From Channallabes apus (taxonomy: Eukaryota > Chordata > Actinopteri > Siluriformes > Clariidae): a DNA stretch of 64,000 nucleotides. Numbering within the stretch: position 1 is the first letter of the stretch; each line of letters begins with the position of its first letter. The position numbers and the translations under genes are program-made. The DNA is taken from assembly GCA_030522415.1 (NCBI GenBank), contig CM060124.1, positions 32,910,380-32,974,379 of the forward strand, read 5' to 3'. Positions 10,641-22,696 of this stretch are shown here, one piece after another. The notes under the pieces are model-generated. The model made no database searches. It was given only the letters and a program-made list of their open reading frames with translations, and was not told where the DNA came from.

Positions 10641-12152
10641 TTGTTTGCTCCTTCTTAAGTCACGAAACCTTTTTAATATTCATGAGATGTGAGCTAATTC
10701 TGCTCAGATCAGATTGATGTGGCACCTCCCAATTGCATAATTTTTCCTCTCATCTCATATTTATTCATGTCTGGGCAGGCTTAAGACGTTAGACGGTCTT
10801 ACGTTCTCCTTTTTTGGAGAAAGTTTGGTTTATTCCTTTTTTTCTTGACCAGACCATTGACCACCGTTGGTAACTTGGGTTTTTGTGGAAGCCGCAATCT
10901 TTCAAAATCTTCCTCATCAAGATGTGTAAGTATTATATTTTGGTTGTTCTTATCATAGTTAATTTTATCTAATTTGTCTTTAACTGTCCATTATGTATTT
11001 AACTGTATAGAGATTATTTATCTATTAGTACTTTAATATATTCTGGTTATTCATTTTGATTATACATTAAATCTCTTTTTATAACTAAATGATTATTTTA
11101 ATGATTTTGAACTTATATATCAACTAGTATACTTTTGTTTAATTTACTTAATTATTATAGGATAGATATTAAGATTAAAGATTAATTAAATCAGCTTAAA
11201 TCAATTCATTGATTAGGTTTGTTAATATTTATTTTTCATTTACCTACTACTATTGCTATACTATGGTTAGTTTAAGACAATCACATTAATCAGATTATTG
11301 GTATGATTATTTATATTGCTAGTTCTTAGATCCTATACTACTAAAATCAATAATGTAAATAATGTAATGTTTCTTTTAATATGTGCAGAGTGCATTTTTT
11401 CCCCCCAGATTTACTAAATCCATGTTTGCTAAATCCTCTCTAATTTTGTTTAATTCTAGCTCGCAGGCAGCGTTCTTCTCGCTCATCCTCTCATCTGAGA
11501 TTCCTTCTGGGAGCAGGTGGTTACACCTTCCCTTACTCAAACCGAACCACCACAATTTGCATCTGGTTAGAACTCTGAGGGGCCTACTGGTTAGAACTCT
11601 GAGGGGCCTACCTCTGAGGATGATATTGCTGAAAATTACTGATTAATTAGATTTTTTCTTTATAACAAATATGATTTATTCTGTTTTTCTGCTTCTTAAA
11701 AGCAGAAGTCTGGCTTTTTTCACTTTGTGCCCCAATTAAAGCAGAACCGAAAGTTTATTTTTATAATTTTTATCGATGCTTGCATTTTCTGTATTTTTTC
11801 CTCCAATAAAGTTCCTTAATTTCCTTAATTAGGAGACTGATCTGGCAACCCTTATACGAGGACGCTGAGACGCTGCTTTTTTCCGAGCTCCACCATACTG
11901 ACCAACTTTTAAACTTTTTCGTCCCCTTACGAAGAGTGTACATAAAACGGATAAGTATCTTATAATATATTTACTCGAAACGGGTGTTATATCGTTAAGT
12001 TTTAATTGTTTTGCAGCACACCGCTTTTAGCCGGCATTAGCATCGCTAATTAGCATTAGCATCGCTAGCCCACTAGCCTGGCTATCACGTTTGTTTGTTT
12101 GTAAAGTTTGTTTTCGCTTCCTCACACCGATTATTTTCCGTGTTTAGACACC

Positions 12153-13079
12153 ATGTCGGTTGTGATTCTGCCTCTGAGTGCAGGTGAGGAGACATTGGAG
12201 CTGCACTCGGTGGATTTGGAGGTGGAGGCCGTTGAGAAGCTGATCCGTGAGCTACAGGTGAAGCTGGCCCGGCTACAGCAGCGGAAAGCCACGCTGGAAT
12301 CGACGCGGACCGACGCTCACCTGTCCCAGGTTAATTCTCGGCGTGACACAATCTCTCCGACAACCTCAACCCCGCGTGTTTCTCTGCCCAGGTCCAACAC
12401 ACCAAGGACGCAGCCCGCCCAGTGTTCCTACACCCCGGCACCGGGATACCACGGACCCTGGATACAGCAGCGGCGGAAGAAGCACGCCAAGCCCCGGGCG
12501 AGGACCTCTCCCCCTCCACCACCACCACCCGCCTTCGACATCTCGACCCAAAACCGCTTCGCTCCTCTCCGCGAGACGGCACACGACGTCCTGGTCATCG
12601 GAGACTCCATCGTTCGTCACGTGCGTGCTACCACGGCTAAAGGTAAGGTGCACACACGCTGTTTACCTGGTGCACGTGTTCTTGATGTTGCTGCACAGGT
12701 GCCTGCTGCCCTGAGGAAGAACATTGGAGCTGTGGTCCTTCATGCCGGCACGAACGACACCAGGCTGAGGCAGACGGAGATCCTAAAGAAGGACTTCAGG
12801 AGCCTGGTCGAGAAGGTCCGCAGCACATCACCCACGACAAGGATCATCGTATCTGGACCGCTTCCCACATTTCAGCGAGGAATCGAGAAGTTCAGTAGAT
12901 TATTTGCTTTTAATGAATGGTTACAATCTTGGTGTCAACAACAGAAATTACGCTTTGTTGATAACTGGAATGTTTTCTGGGAGCGTCCTAGGCTCTATCA
13001 CACCGATGGCCTACACCCTAGCAGAGCTGGAGCAGCGGTCCTCTCTGACAACATCTCCAGGACACTACGAACCATCTGA
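12153..13079 (+). CDS. L2 ORF1 (copy A2): SGNH/GDSL hydrolase protein
   Basis: 308 residues from ATG at 12153, with the same layout as A1: N-terminal helical EAVEKLIRELQ region, Pro-rich linker, then VIGDS, HAGTND and DGLHPS of an SGNH hydrolase. It differs from A1 by scattered substitutions and one extra codon in the linker. The stop TGA (13077-13079) is followed by CTG and by ORF2 in the same frame, exactly as in A1. Likely expressed only if the LINE promoter is active. Confidence 0.85.
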   Translation: MSVVILPLSAGEETLELHSVDLEVEAVEKLIRELQVKLARLQQRKATLESTRTDAHLSQVNSRRDTISPTTSTPRVSLPRSNTPRTQPAQCSYTPAPGYHGPWIQQRRKKHAKPRARTSPPPPPPPAFDISTQNRFAPLRETAHDVLVIGDSIVRHVRATTAKGKVHTRCLPGARVLDVAAQVPAALRKNIGAVVLHAGTNDTRLRQTEILKKDFRSLVEKVRSTSPTTRIIVSGPLPTFQRGIEKFSRLFAFNEWLQSWCQQQKLRFVDNWNVFWERPRLYHTDGLHPSRAGAAVLSDNISRTLRTI

Positions 13080-15119
13080 CTGGCGGTAAGTCATACTGTA
13101 GATTCCAAACATATTAGACACATCACAACTCACCGTAGTGATAGACGCACACACATAGCTTGTCCTATAGAAGCTGTGTCTGTTCCCCGCATACTGAGAA
13201 AAAAGAATAAATTTGTTAAATTTGCCTGAAACAATCTGATAACCATAAAACCAGAAAAAGGCAAAATAAGTAGTCAAAATCCACCTCTAAAGTTTGGACT
13301 ACTCAACATTAGATCCCTTGCGCCTAAAGCACTTATTGTTAATGAAATCATCTCAGATTATTGCCTTGACGCACTCTGTCTCACTGAAACCTGGCTTAAA
13401 CCAAATGAATATTTTGGTCTGAATGAGTCTACTCCGTCAGGATATTTCTATAAGCACGAGCCCCGTCTAATTGGTCGCGGTGGTGGTGTCGCCACTATCT
13501 ACAATGATGTACTCACTGTTACCCAGAAAATAAGGCCCAGGTTTAATTCATTTGAAGTGCTTATCATTAATGTTGCACTAAATGAAATACGTAATAAACC
13601 CTTGCTATATTTTTCCCTGGCCACCGTGTACAGACCCCCGGGGCCATATGGCGATTTTCTTAAAGAATTTGGACATCTGCTATCAGACCTATTGGTTAAC
13701 TCTGACAAAGTGTTGATAGTAGGAGACTTTAACATTCATGTAGATGATGCTAACGACGCTTTAGCACTCACATTTATGGATTTACTAAATTCCTTTGGGG
13801 TTAAGCAAAATATAATTGGAGCAACTCACCGCTTTAATCATACGCTAGATTTAATTATATCCCATTATGTCTCTAATATAGAGATCATACCTCAAAGTGA
13901 TGATATCACAGATCATCACCTCCTGACATATACTCTACCCGTAGAACAGATTAGCTGTGTCTCCCCACGTTATCAATCTGTTAGAAATATGAATCCCACT
14001 ACTAAAGACAGATTCACAAGTAATCTGCCGGATCTGTCCCAATTTCTTATTAGACCCCTGATTGCAGATGATCTAGATGAAGTGACTAGCAGCATGGGCA
14101 CTATACTTACCAGTACATTAGACACTGTTGCTCCCATCAGATTAAAAAAAGTCAGAGATAAAACACTTGCACCTTGGTACAACAGTCATACTCGTGCCCT
14201 AAAGAGAGCAACCCGTAACCTCGAGCGAAAATGGAGGAAAACTAAATTAGAAGTTTTTCGAATTGCGTATAAAGACAGTATGTGCAGCTATAGACAGGCT
14301 CTAAAAACTGCTAGGACCGAGCATCTTAGCCAACTGATAGCAAGAAACCAAAACAATCCCAGGTTCTTATTTAGTACAGTGGCTCGCCTAACAAAACCTA
14401 AGATGCCCGCAGAGAGTATCCCACCACAGTTTAGAAGTGAAGACTTTATGGACTTCTTTAATGAAATAATCAATAATATCAGGAAGAAAATAATGGAGGT
14501 TCAACCTCTAATAGTATCTCACGATCCAGTTCAGCCTATAGCTTCACATTTAGATTTTCACTGCTTTACAGGTATAGGACAGGAAGAGCTGTATAAACTC
14601 ATCACCTCGGCTAAATCAACAACGTGCCTGTTAGACCCAATCCCAACCAGATTTTTAAAAGAAGTGATGCTTACGGTTGGAGAGCCACTCCTAAACATTA
14701 TTAATTCTTCATTACATCTAGGTCACGTCCCTAAACCTTTCAAGTTAGCAGTTATTAAGCCGCTTCTTAAAAAATCTAATTTGGACGCGAATGAAATAAC
14801 AAATTACAGACCGATTTCAAACCTCCCGTTCATATAAAAAATACTAGAAAAAGTAGTATCAGCTCAAATTTGCACATTCTTGCAGGATAACAACATCCTT
14901 GAAGAATTTCAGTCAGGTTTCAGGCCCCATCATAGCACAGAAACTGCACTAGTTAAGATTACAAACGACTTGTTTTTAGCTTCAGACCAAGGCTGCATCT
15001 CATTGCTAGTCCTGCTTGATCTTAGTGCTGCATTCGACACTATAGATCATAATATTCTCATAGATCGCTTACAAAATTATATAGTTATTCAGGGACAGGC
15101 ATTAAAATGGTTTAGATCT

Positions 15120-15834
15120 TGTAACGCTCAGAATTATTATTAGAGCTAATTACACTATATCGGGGTCTAAGATCTATAAACGGGTAGATTACACTCACTT
15201 ACGGTATTGCGCAACCTTCGCGGAGCAAGGAAAGACAGTGACAACAACAAATTCCAAAACCAAACCAAAGTGTATTATTTACAAAAGACAAACAAACAAA
15301 TGAAGTGCAACGAAAAAATAATATATACAAAATATAAACAAATATATACAATGTCAGTAATGTGTGAGAGTTTGTGAGTGCGTATGTATGAATGTCCAAG
15401 TCCGTGTTATTGAAAATGGAGGGAATGATGAAATGGGGAGACGGCTCGAGCTCACCGGAGAAAGATGGTAAGTCCGGGAGCTCGAGAAACGGAATCAGAG
15501 GGGTATAGTTGATGTCCAGGAAAAGAATAATCCACTGGCAACGTCCAACTAGCTCGCTCTCTCTCTCCATACACAGCGCTGCTTGCTTCATCTCCCCGTG
15601 TTGACTGTTGTGCCGGTTCCGGCTTTATACCGGCACACGTGACCTGATAGGTCATCAGGGTTCCCTCGTGGCACAGCTGCGCATGCGCGCGAGAGCTTAA
15701 CCCCGGAACCAAGGCACCGTTGCCATGGGGACGAAAATAACCGAAAGGGGTCAGTTTGTGTGTGCAGGTGAGCAACATTAGCTCCTTCCCTTTTCCCCTG
15801 CAGTTTAACTGCCCCTTTATGTGGCCGCGCTACA
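15120..15834 (-). repeat. 3' LTR of gypsy-like element
   Basis: 715 bp, direct repeat of 17402-18116 with a 2282-bp offset; TG...CA ends. Confidence 0.92.
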
Positions 15835-17318
15835 TAGACCCCCCCCCCAGCCTCCGGCGTGTGAGGAGAGGACCGCACTAGCGCTTTTTTAGTTCCACTT
15901 TCTCGGCTTAGTGGGTTGCCCCCAGATCTAGTGTCAGTCCATTGGTTCTTTTTAGTCTCTTTTAGCAGGACCCTCCCACTGGGCACTAGCTCACCTGACA
16001 ATTCTTTGATGGGCAGAGGAAAGAGATGGAGTCCATCGCCAAACCAGCCCGCCCGGTGGCTCTGGCACCTCGAGCTGCCGGGAACTGTGGTAGCTGGCTT
16101 CTTTGGCATGCTGACCTGTTGATGGTGTTGTCTATTCCTCCGCTGTGATCTTGGTGTCGGTCGGTTATGTGTCAGTGGCTGGGTCTGTGGAGTGTTGTTG
16201 GGTGGTAGGCTGCTCCAGCGGCCCCTGGTTCGCTTAGCCTCACTCTGGGTGTTCTGGCAGACCTCGCACGCACCCACGTACTGCCAGACGTCCTTGCGGA
16301 TGGTGGGCCACCAGGCGACGTCTAGGAGGCTTAGTAGGGTTTTTAGCCCCCCCCGGTGGCCACCCGACGGCTTTTGGTGAAAGTCTTGTAGGTACGTCTG
16401 GACGTTTGTAGGTGGGACTACCAGCTGGAGTGCTCCTCCCTTCTTCCTCGGAACTCTACGGTGTAACGCCCCCTGGTGGTGTTCGAAAGAGACACCCTGG
16501 TTCTGGGTCGCTCCGACATCGACCACCGTGGCTATTAGCGCCACCTGGAGACCTTCCCGCTGTGGCGGTTCCACCTCTGCGAGGTCTCTGGGAGGGGCGG
16601 CTGACCGCTCCGAGGTAGATTGAGGAGGTTCGGCTTTGGTTGGCACGGCGTAGTAGAGCTGAGAGGGTGCAGAGAGGGGCTGGGCGTTGGACGGTCCAGC
16701 TTGGTCCAGAGTAGAAGTGGGCAGTGGAGCTCCTTTCTTCTCATTCTCCTGGTTGTCCTTCTCAGGTGTTGCAACGGTTGGAGGATCAGCTGACTGTAGA
16801 GCTGGAGGTGGTGAAGACGCCGCGGTGTGTGCTACAGATCTGAGGGTGGTGGGCGTGTTAAAGAGGCGCAGCTTCTTCATCTGTTTCTCCCAGACGATAT
16901 CACGGCGCAGGAAACAGTCCGCTACTGCTTTCTCCAGTTTCCCTAGCGACTCCTGGCAATAGCGCTCCAGCTCATCTAACTTGGAGTCTACTGCCTGTCG
17001 AAAACTGAGTTCACGGTTTAAGCTGCTGTCCATGGAATCTCTGAAATTCCTCTCCAACACACCCACCTTTTCAGTCATAGCCACTACATCCCCTTTACAT
17101 TGCTTAAGTTCAGAATGCATTGTTTTTAAACTATCAGACATATTAGACATAAACTCCTCAATGTTATCATGTCTATCTGATACATACAACGGACTAAGCA
17201 ATGATTTACGCCTTGTCACAAAAGCACATTCCTCATCCAGTGTTTTACTACCGGCAACATAGTTGGCCCTCCCGGTCCTAATAGCATTAGCAAGCAGGTT
17301 AGCTTTAGCATTAGCCAT
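15588..17318 (-). CDS. Chimeric Gag-like / integrase zinc-finger protein
   Basis: An uninterrupted frame of about 576 residues from ATG at 17318. The N-terminal half has an extended helical, coiled-coil-like region (MSDSLKTMHSELKQ ... VGVLERNF, about residues 50-130) and a Pro/Ser/Thr-rich linker, as expected for a gag protein. At about residues 305-355 there is an HHCC zinc finger of gypsy integrases (H-x6-H, about 30 residues, then CEVC) with YVGACEVCQN. The protease, RT, RNase H and the integrase DDE core are missing, so gag has been fused to the integrase N-terminus by internal deletion. The last part reads into the 3' LTR. A dominant-negative or packaging role is possible but only inferred. 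Confidence 0.75.
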   Translation of the reverse strand: MANAKANLLANAIRTGRANYVAGSKTLDEECAFVTRRKSLLSPLYVSDRHDNIEEFMSNMSDSLKTMHSELKQCKGDVVAMTEKVGVLERNFRDSMDSSLNRELSFRQAVDSKLDELERYCQESLGKLEKAVADCFLRRDIVWEKQMKKLRLFNTPTTLRSVAHTAASSPPPALQSADPPTVATPEKDNQENEKKGAPLPTSTLDQAGPSNAQPLSAPSQLYYAVPTKAEPPQSTSERSAAPPRDLAEVEPPQREGLQVALIATVVDVGATQNQGVSFEHHQGALHRRVPRKKGGALQLVVPPTNVQTYLQDFHQKPSGGHRGGLKTLLSLLDVAWWPTIRKDVWQYVGACEVCQNTQSEAKRTRGRWSSLPPNNTPQTQPLTHNRPTPRSQRRNRQHHQQVSMPKKPATTVPGSSRCQSHRAGWFGDGLHLFPLPIKELSGELVPSGRVLLKETKKNQWTDTRSGGNPLSRESGTKKALVRSSPHTPEAGGGVYVARPHKGAVKLQGKREGANVAHLHTQTDPFRLFSSPWQRCLGSGVKLSRACAAVPRGNPDDLSGHVCRYKAGTGTTVNTGR

Positions 17319-17401
17319 GTTAGCGTCTATTTTGCTCCACGAATTCCCACAACACCGGAAAATTACCCTAATAATTAGACTCCCCGTATGGGCCACCAAT
17401 A

Positions 17402-18116
17402 TGTAACGCTCAGAATTATTATTAGAGCTAATTACACTATATCGGGGTCTAAGATCTATAAACGGGTAGATTACACTCACTTCCGGTATTGCGCAACCTT
17501 CGCGGAGCAAGGAAAGACAGTGACAACAACAAATTCCAAAACCAAACCAAAGTGTATTATTTACAAAAGACAAACAAACAAATGAAGTGCAACGAAAAAA
17601 TAATATATACAAAATATAAACAAATATATACAATGTCAGTAATGTGTGAGAGTGTGTGAGTGCGTATGTATGAATGTCCAAGTCCGTGTTATTGAAAATG
17701 GAGGGAATGATGAAATGGGGAGACGGCTCGAGCTCACCGGAGAAAGATGGTAAGTCCGGGAGCTCGAGAAACGGAATCAGAGGGGTATAGTTGATGTCCA
17801 GGAAAAGAATAATCCACTGGCAACGTCCAACTAGCTCGCTCTCTCTCTCCATACACAGCGCTGCTTGCTTCATCTCCCCGTGTTGACTGTTGTGCCGGTT
17901 CCGGCTTTATACCGGCACACGTGACCTGATAGGTCATCAGGGTTCCCTCGTGGCACAGCTGCGCATGCGCGCGAGAGCTTAACCCCGGAACCAAGGCACC
18001 GTTGCCATGGGGACGAAAATAACCGAAAGGGGTCAGTTTGTGTGTGCAGGTGAGCAACATTAGCTCCTTCCCTTTTCCCCTGCAGTTTAACTGCCCCTTT
18101 ATGTGGCCGCGCTACA
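17402..18116 (-). repeat. 5' LTR of gypsy-like element
   Basis: 715 bp. The same open frame runs from inside this LTR into the internal region, but the internal ATG at 17318 is the likelier start. Confidence 0.92.
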
Positions 18117-20038
18117 ATCTTACCTGTCTGATCGCTACCATTTTGTAGATCTAAATGGAGAACCGTCTGGTGTAATGCCAGTGAAATATGGGGTCCCACA
18201 AGGGTCAGTTTTAGGACCTCTGTTGTTCTCAATATACATGCTTCCCTTGGGTAACATCATTAGAAGACATGGGATTAGTTTCCATTGTTATGCTGATGAT
18301 ACCCAATTATATATCTCAACCAAACCAGACGAAATACCTAAGTTGTCTAGATTAACTGAGTGTGTCCAGGACATAAAAGATTGGATGACCAATAACTTTC
18401 TTTTATTAAATTCAGATAAGACAGAGATATTACTTATTGGCCCAAAAACCAGCACACAACAGCTTTCACAATTCAGCTTGCGCTTAGAAGGATGTACTGT
18501 TATTACCAGCTCAGCAGTAAAATATCTGGGAGTAATATTAGACAGTAACTTGTCTTTTGAAAATCACATTTCAAATATCACAAAAACAGCCTTTTTCCAT
18601 CTTCGAAATATTGTTAAACTTAGGAACATCTTATCCGTATTTGATGCAGAAAAACTAGTTCATGCATTCATGACCTCCAGACTGGACTATTGTAATGCAT
18701 TACTAGGTGGTTGTCCTGCATCCTCAATAAACAAGCTTCAGTTAATCCAAAATGCAGCTGCCAGGGTTCTCACTAGATCCAGAAAATATGATCATATAAC
18801 CCCAATATTATCATCCCTGCACTGGCTACCTGTTCAGTTTAGAATAAATTACAAAATAGTATTACTTACATACAAGGCCTTAAATGGTTTAGCTCCCACA
18901 TACCTAACCAGTCTTCTGATGCGCTACAATCCACCACGTGCCTTAAGATCACAAAGCTCCGGACTTCTGGTAGTTCCCAGAATTTCAAAATCTACAAAAG
19001 GGGGTAGGGCTTTTTCATATTTAGCTCCAAAGCTTTGGAATAGCCTTCCAGACAGTGTTCGGGGAGCAGACACGGTTTCTCAGTTCAAAAGTAGACTCAA
19101 GACGCATCTTTTTAATCTGGCATACACATAACTCATCCCAGTACTCATACTCCAGTACACCTATACCGAATGGCAAGTACGCTAATTCTCCCCATCTGTT
19201 CTGTATTTCTCTACCCATCCCGAGGCATCGGGAGATTTTGCCAGCTTCAGTAGACAAAGGCTGACCCTGCGAGGTTCCTGAGGCATCCAGAGAAGGACCA
19301 GCTCCAGCTGGATTCAGCTTTATGATGGTTGGAGCTACACATGCTGCTCCTGTGCTTCCAGTGATCCAGACCTCATCTGCCCTCTGCACCTACTGACTCA
19401 TCCCTATGCTGAACTGGTCTTCATGTCAATTTAAATAATTTCTGTCATATTGAATTTTCACCTGCACAACACACAAGATGTTATATCATTTCTATCTGTT
19501 GTCGCCCAAATGAGGATGGGTTCCCTGTTGAGTCTGGTTCCTCTCAAGGTTTCTTCCTAATGCCATCTCAGGGAGTTTTTCCTTGCTACCGTCGCCGTCA
19601 CCCTTGGCTTGCTCATCAGAGAAATTTCATTCATTCGTCTCATTATTATCTGCACATTTTTCTCACACATCCACACTTCCAATTATTTTCTTTTCTATAA
19701 TTATTACTATTTGTTTTTATTTATTTATTTTCTATTATTCTTATTATTTTATTTATTTATTATTATTATTATGATTTGTTAAATTTCTTTAATTTTTGTG
19801 AAGCTGCTTTGAGACAATGACCATTGTTAAAAGCGCTATATAAATAAAATTGAATTGAATTGAATTGAATTTCTTGCACTCTGTGTGTACGGGTTGTTCT
19901 TGGGTCACACTTTGCATACTTTTTCTTTAATTATCATTAAAACATTATCATTAACCATGTAGATCTTGGACAGAGGCCTTCTGGGTATTTGGTACCTTAC
20001 ACTTGACTACAATTATAATTCAATAAAATTTTTCCACA

Positions 20039-20303
20039 GTGTTTAGAGTTAATTAGTTGATTCAGATGATTAGGTTAATAGCTCGTTTAGAGAACCTTTT
20101 CATGACATGCTAATTTTTTGAGATAGGGATTTTGGGTTGTCATGAACTGTATGCCACAATCATCAATATTAAAACAATAAAAGGCTTGAACTACTTCAGT
20201 TGTGTGTAATGAATCTAAAATATATGAAAGTCTAATGTTTATCAGTACATTACAGAAAATAATGAACTTTATCACAATATGCTAATTTTTTTAGAAGGAC
20301 CTG
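20039..20303 (-). mobile_element. Tc1-like transposon C, second part
   Basis: The 5' end of the Tc1-C element: starts at the duplicated GTGT, then TTAGAGTTAATTAGTTG, and ends with the terminal repeat (inner direct repeat about 20108, outer about 20280) and CAGGTCC at 20303. TA duplication at 20304-20305. Together with 9470-10416 it makes one element of about 1.2 kb. Confidence 0.85.
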
Positions 20304-22696
20304 TATATAGTGCAAAAGTGTGCATGAATGTGCAGATAACACTTGAAGCATTTAGCTTGTAAATTTATCCCAGATTTCAGTTCATCTTTCCCATGAAACG
20401 TCAGGTCAGGTGAGATGGCTGGCCAATCAAGCAACTAAATGGTCAGCAAAATAGTTTCTTGGTAGTGTTTGACATTAGGGGGCTTACACTCCTTCTGGAA
20501 GGTGTAGATGATCATCTTCTGGACAACTTGTTTGGTCAGCAGTCTTCCCCATGATCGCAGTGAAATATCTAATATTTTGACATACTGGATTTTTGATTTT
20601 CATGGAGGTGTAAGCAGTAATCATTTAAATGAAACTAAAAAGTTTTACTTTTGGAATAACATAGAAATGAATTTTTGGAAATGCAAAGAACCTCTGTTTT
20701 AACTGCTTAACATATGGGATTAATTTATTCATAAATATTATGGAATATGTTGTTCGAACTGAAACAGAGATGTAACTAATATCTCCAAGGCAGCATGTAC
20801 AAGTTAGCAGAACAACATTAATGATGCTAAAATCACATACTTTATATAAGCCTGTACCCTTACACAGAGTGGAGTAACATCTGATTCTATTCAATGTCAT
20901 TTGCAGCAATGCTTTACATGCACTTTAACTGTTTTGCTAAAGAATAAGCAAACTGGAAATAAATACTCAACTATAAATTACATTAAACCCTTTATTTACA
21001 AATTAATTAAATACATGCATGTATTGGTGGTGCAAGAAGGCAGATCATCAAGGGTCTGTCTTCTCCACGACAATCTACAACAGGGGAGAAATAAAGACAT
21101 GTTAATGTAAGTGTCTAGTAAAAAGACTTCATGATGTTACTATGCAGGTTGACACACACGCATGCAGGCAGGCACGCACACAACATTTTATATATTTCAT
21201 AGAACGCAAGCTTTTAGTAATGCTGTGTACAATTATTGGGTTTTGTTATTAAGGATTGCTGCAGAATTTGGCCCCATCTACACCATTCGTTAACACACAT
21301 CATGAAGAGAAATTTGCCCCTGTCCCCAGATTAAGATGTGCTCAGTGGTGTTCTTGAAAAGAGAGGTGAATACTTCTGAACATTCACCTTCTGCTCAGGA
21401 TGTACACCTGGTGTAGAAATCAGCTGATACACAGGCAGTTGATGATTTACATACAGTTCACTGTGAAAAGGAAAACACACAAGCATACATGTTATAAGGA
21501 GTATAAACACATATTTAATGACTTTATAATAGAATAGACAGAACCTGAACAAAAGCCCCTTTTCTTGACTGTTACATACTGTACATTGTGTAAACACATA
21601 GCTAACTACTCAGAAGAGCTCTAGCTATGATAATACCACTACATTACACTGCAGTATTATACACTATATGGAACTCATGAGCTCCAATAAACTGCATACA
21701 ACAATTCATTAACCATCTGTAACATTTAACCCATAACAGGAGCAGCTAAGAATTAGCTCAGGGATAATTAGCAATAGTTGATAGACAACAGTGGACATTC
21801 TGCTATCTTAGCTCTTTTAGTAAACTAGCGCTTAGCATAATGATATTAACTTGCTTATGGATCCATATTTGGACAGGTGTTTTACAGAAACAATGGAGCT
21901 AACTGTTTACATCACGTATATGTGTCCAAATACACTATTAAATTAATATATGTTAATGAACATGCTAGTTTCCCCATGCTAAGCGCTAGCGGTTAGCATA
22001 GTGATATTAGCTTGCTTGTAAATCCATATGTGGATGTATATTACAGAGATGGCATGGAGCTGATGGTTTATATCAGTGTTTAATGGTCTAAATGAGATTA
22101 TCTTCCTTTTAATCACTGACATTTACACTCGGCTCGGCATTTCCCCCAAACACTCCAAAAGTATTAACACTGCTACAAAGTTATCATTAGTGCCTAAAAC
22201 AGTAACATCCAATTAATTTTATATATTAAACATTACCTGGTAAATGTGTCCAGTTGAAAAATTAGGGAAAATTATAACGTTATCGCGCTATAATTCACTG
22301 TACATTCCATAGTGGTGTTGTGGAGCTGATATCCGGAAAGCTTCCGTGTTTAGTTGCGTTTTGACCTCAACTCCCATAGTCCTTTGCGCGTTAGCTTTAG
22401 CATTTAGCTTGCAAAATACGAGAGAGAGTTCTCACACGGCGAAAAGCAGTTGCGCACAAACGGGAAATCGCACACTTTTTCAAGAAATTTTTCTTTTTTC
22501 AAGGAAAAAAATTTTTTTCAAGAGAAAAAGCACACATTTTCAAGAAAAAATTTTTTTCAAGGGAAGAAAAAAATTCAAGAGAAAAAGCACACATTTTCAA
22601 GGGGAAAAAAATTTCTTTCAAGGGAAAAAAAACTTTTACAAGGGAAAAAACATACACATATATGGGAAAGATGATTTGCCCTTCTGGGCCACCGTA
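20304..22696. repeat. Right arm of 2.5-kb inverted repeat
   Basis: Reverse complement of 290-2688. It contains the same decayed Tc1 remnant (about 20360-20600), candidate exons on the minus strand (20975-21074 and 21388-21460) and the T/A-rich minisatellite (22480-22690). The outer end is the TACGGTGGCCC motif in reverse complement (22686-22696). Confidence 0.85.

Larger units (their letters stand above)
15120..18116 (-). mobile_element. Non-autonomous Ty3/gypsy-like LTR retrotransposon
   Basis: A complete 2997-bp LTR element with two 715-bp LTRs and a 4-bp target duplication ATCT (15116-15119 and 18117-18120) in the L2 ORF2. On the minus strand the 5' LTR is 17402-18116 and the 3' LTR is 15120-15834; both begin TGTAGCG and end CGTTACA. 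A purine tract (G run, about 15838-15850) precedes the 3' LTR. A possible primer-binding site starting TGGTGGCC lies 4 nt after the 5' LTR (about 17380-17398); the tRNA is not assigned. I see about two differences between the LTRs, so insertion is recent. The internal region is only 1567 bp and lacks protease, RT and RNase H. Confidence 0.9.
13080..19131 (+). pseudogene. L2 ORF2 (copy A2), stop codons and gypsy insertion
   Basis: It is homologous to the intact A1 ORF2. Breaks: TGA at 13227-13229 (where A1 has an Arg codon), a 6-bp deletion in the endonuclease region near 13866, TAA at 14835-14837 inside the RT (A1 has Ser), and a 3-kb LTR element inserted at 15120-18116. Endonuclease blocks (VGDFNIH, TDHHLL) lie before the first RT stop; AAFDTIDH lies just before the insertion; [10 protein letters not shown] and YADD lie after it (18180-18310). 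The C-terminal part ends at 19131. It is non-functional. Confidence 0.9.
11855..19871 (+). mobile_element. L2-clade LINE, copy A2 (interrupted)
   Basis: A second copy of the same L2 family in the opposite orientation to A1, inserted in the solo LTR and itself interrupted by a gypsy element at 15120-18116. The 5' end matches the A1 5' end and the 3' end is the same AAGCGCTATATAAATAAAA plus TTGAA-repeat tail. ORF1 is open; ORF2 is broken by two stop codons and the insertion. Confidence 0.9.
10417..20038 (-). mobile_element. Solo LTR of a retrovirus-like element, split by L2 A2
   Basis: Bounded by TG...CA ends (TGTGGAAAAA at 20038 and CCACGACA at 10417, minus strand) and a 4-bp duplication GTGT inside Tc1-C. 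Without the L2 insertion (11855-19871) it is about 1.6 kb. In minus orientation it has a TATA box (GGTATATAAACCC, about 10615-10627) and AATAAA about 100 bp downstream (about 10500), so U3, R and U5 order is visible. No gag, pol or env reading frame is seen, which fits a solo LTR. The retroviral class cannot be assigned. 10870-11845 is AT-rich U3-like sequence without genes, including a 24-bp unit repeated twice (11562-11611). Confidence 0.65.

Noticed and set aside
15199..15591. 130-residue frame in the gypsy LTR
   Set aside because: Present in both LTRs as U5/leader sequence and lacks any domain; the internal ATG frame explains the gene content.
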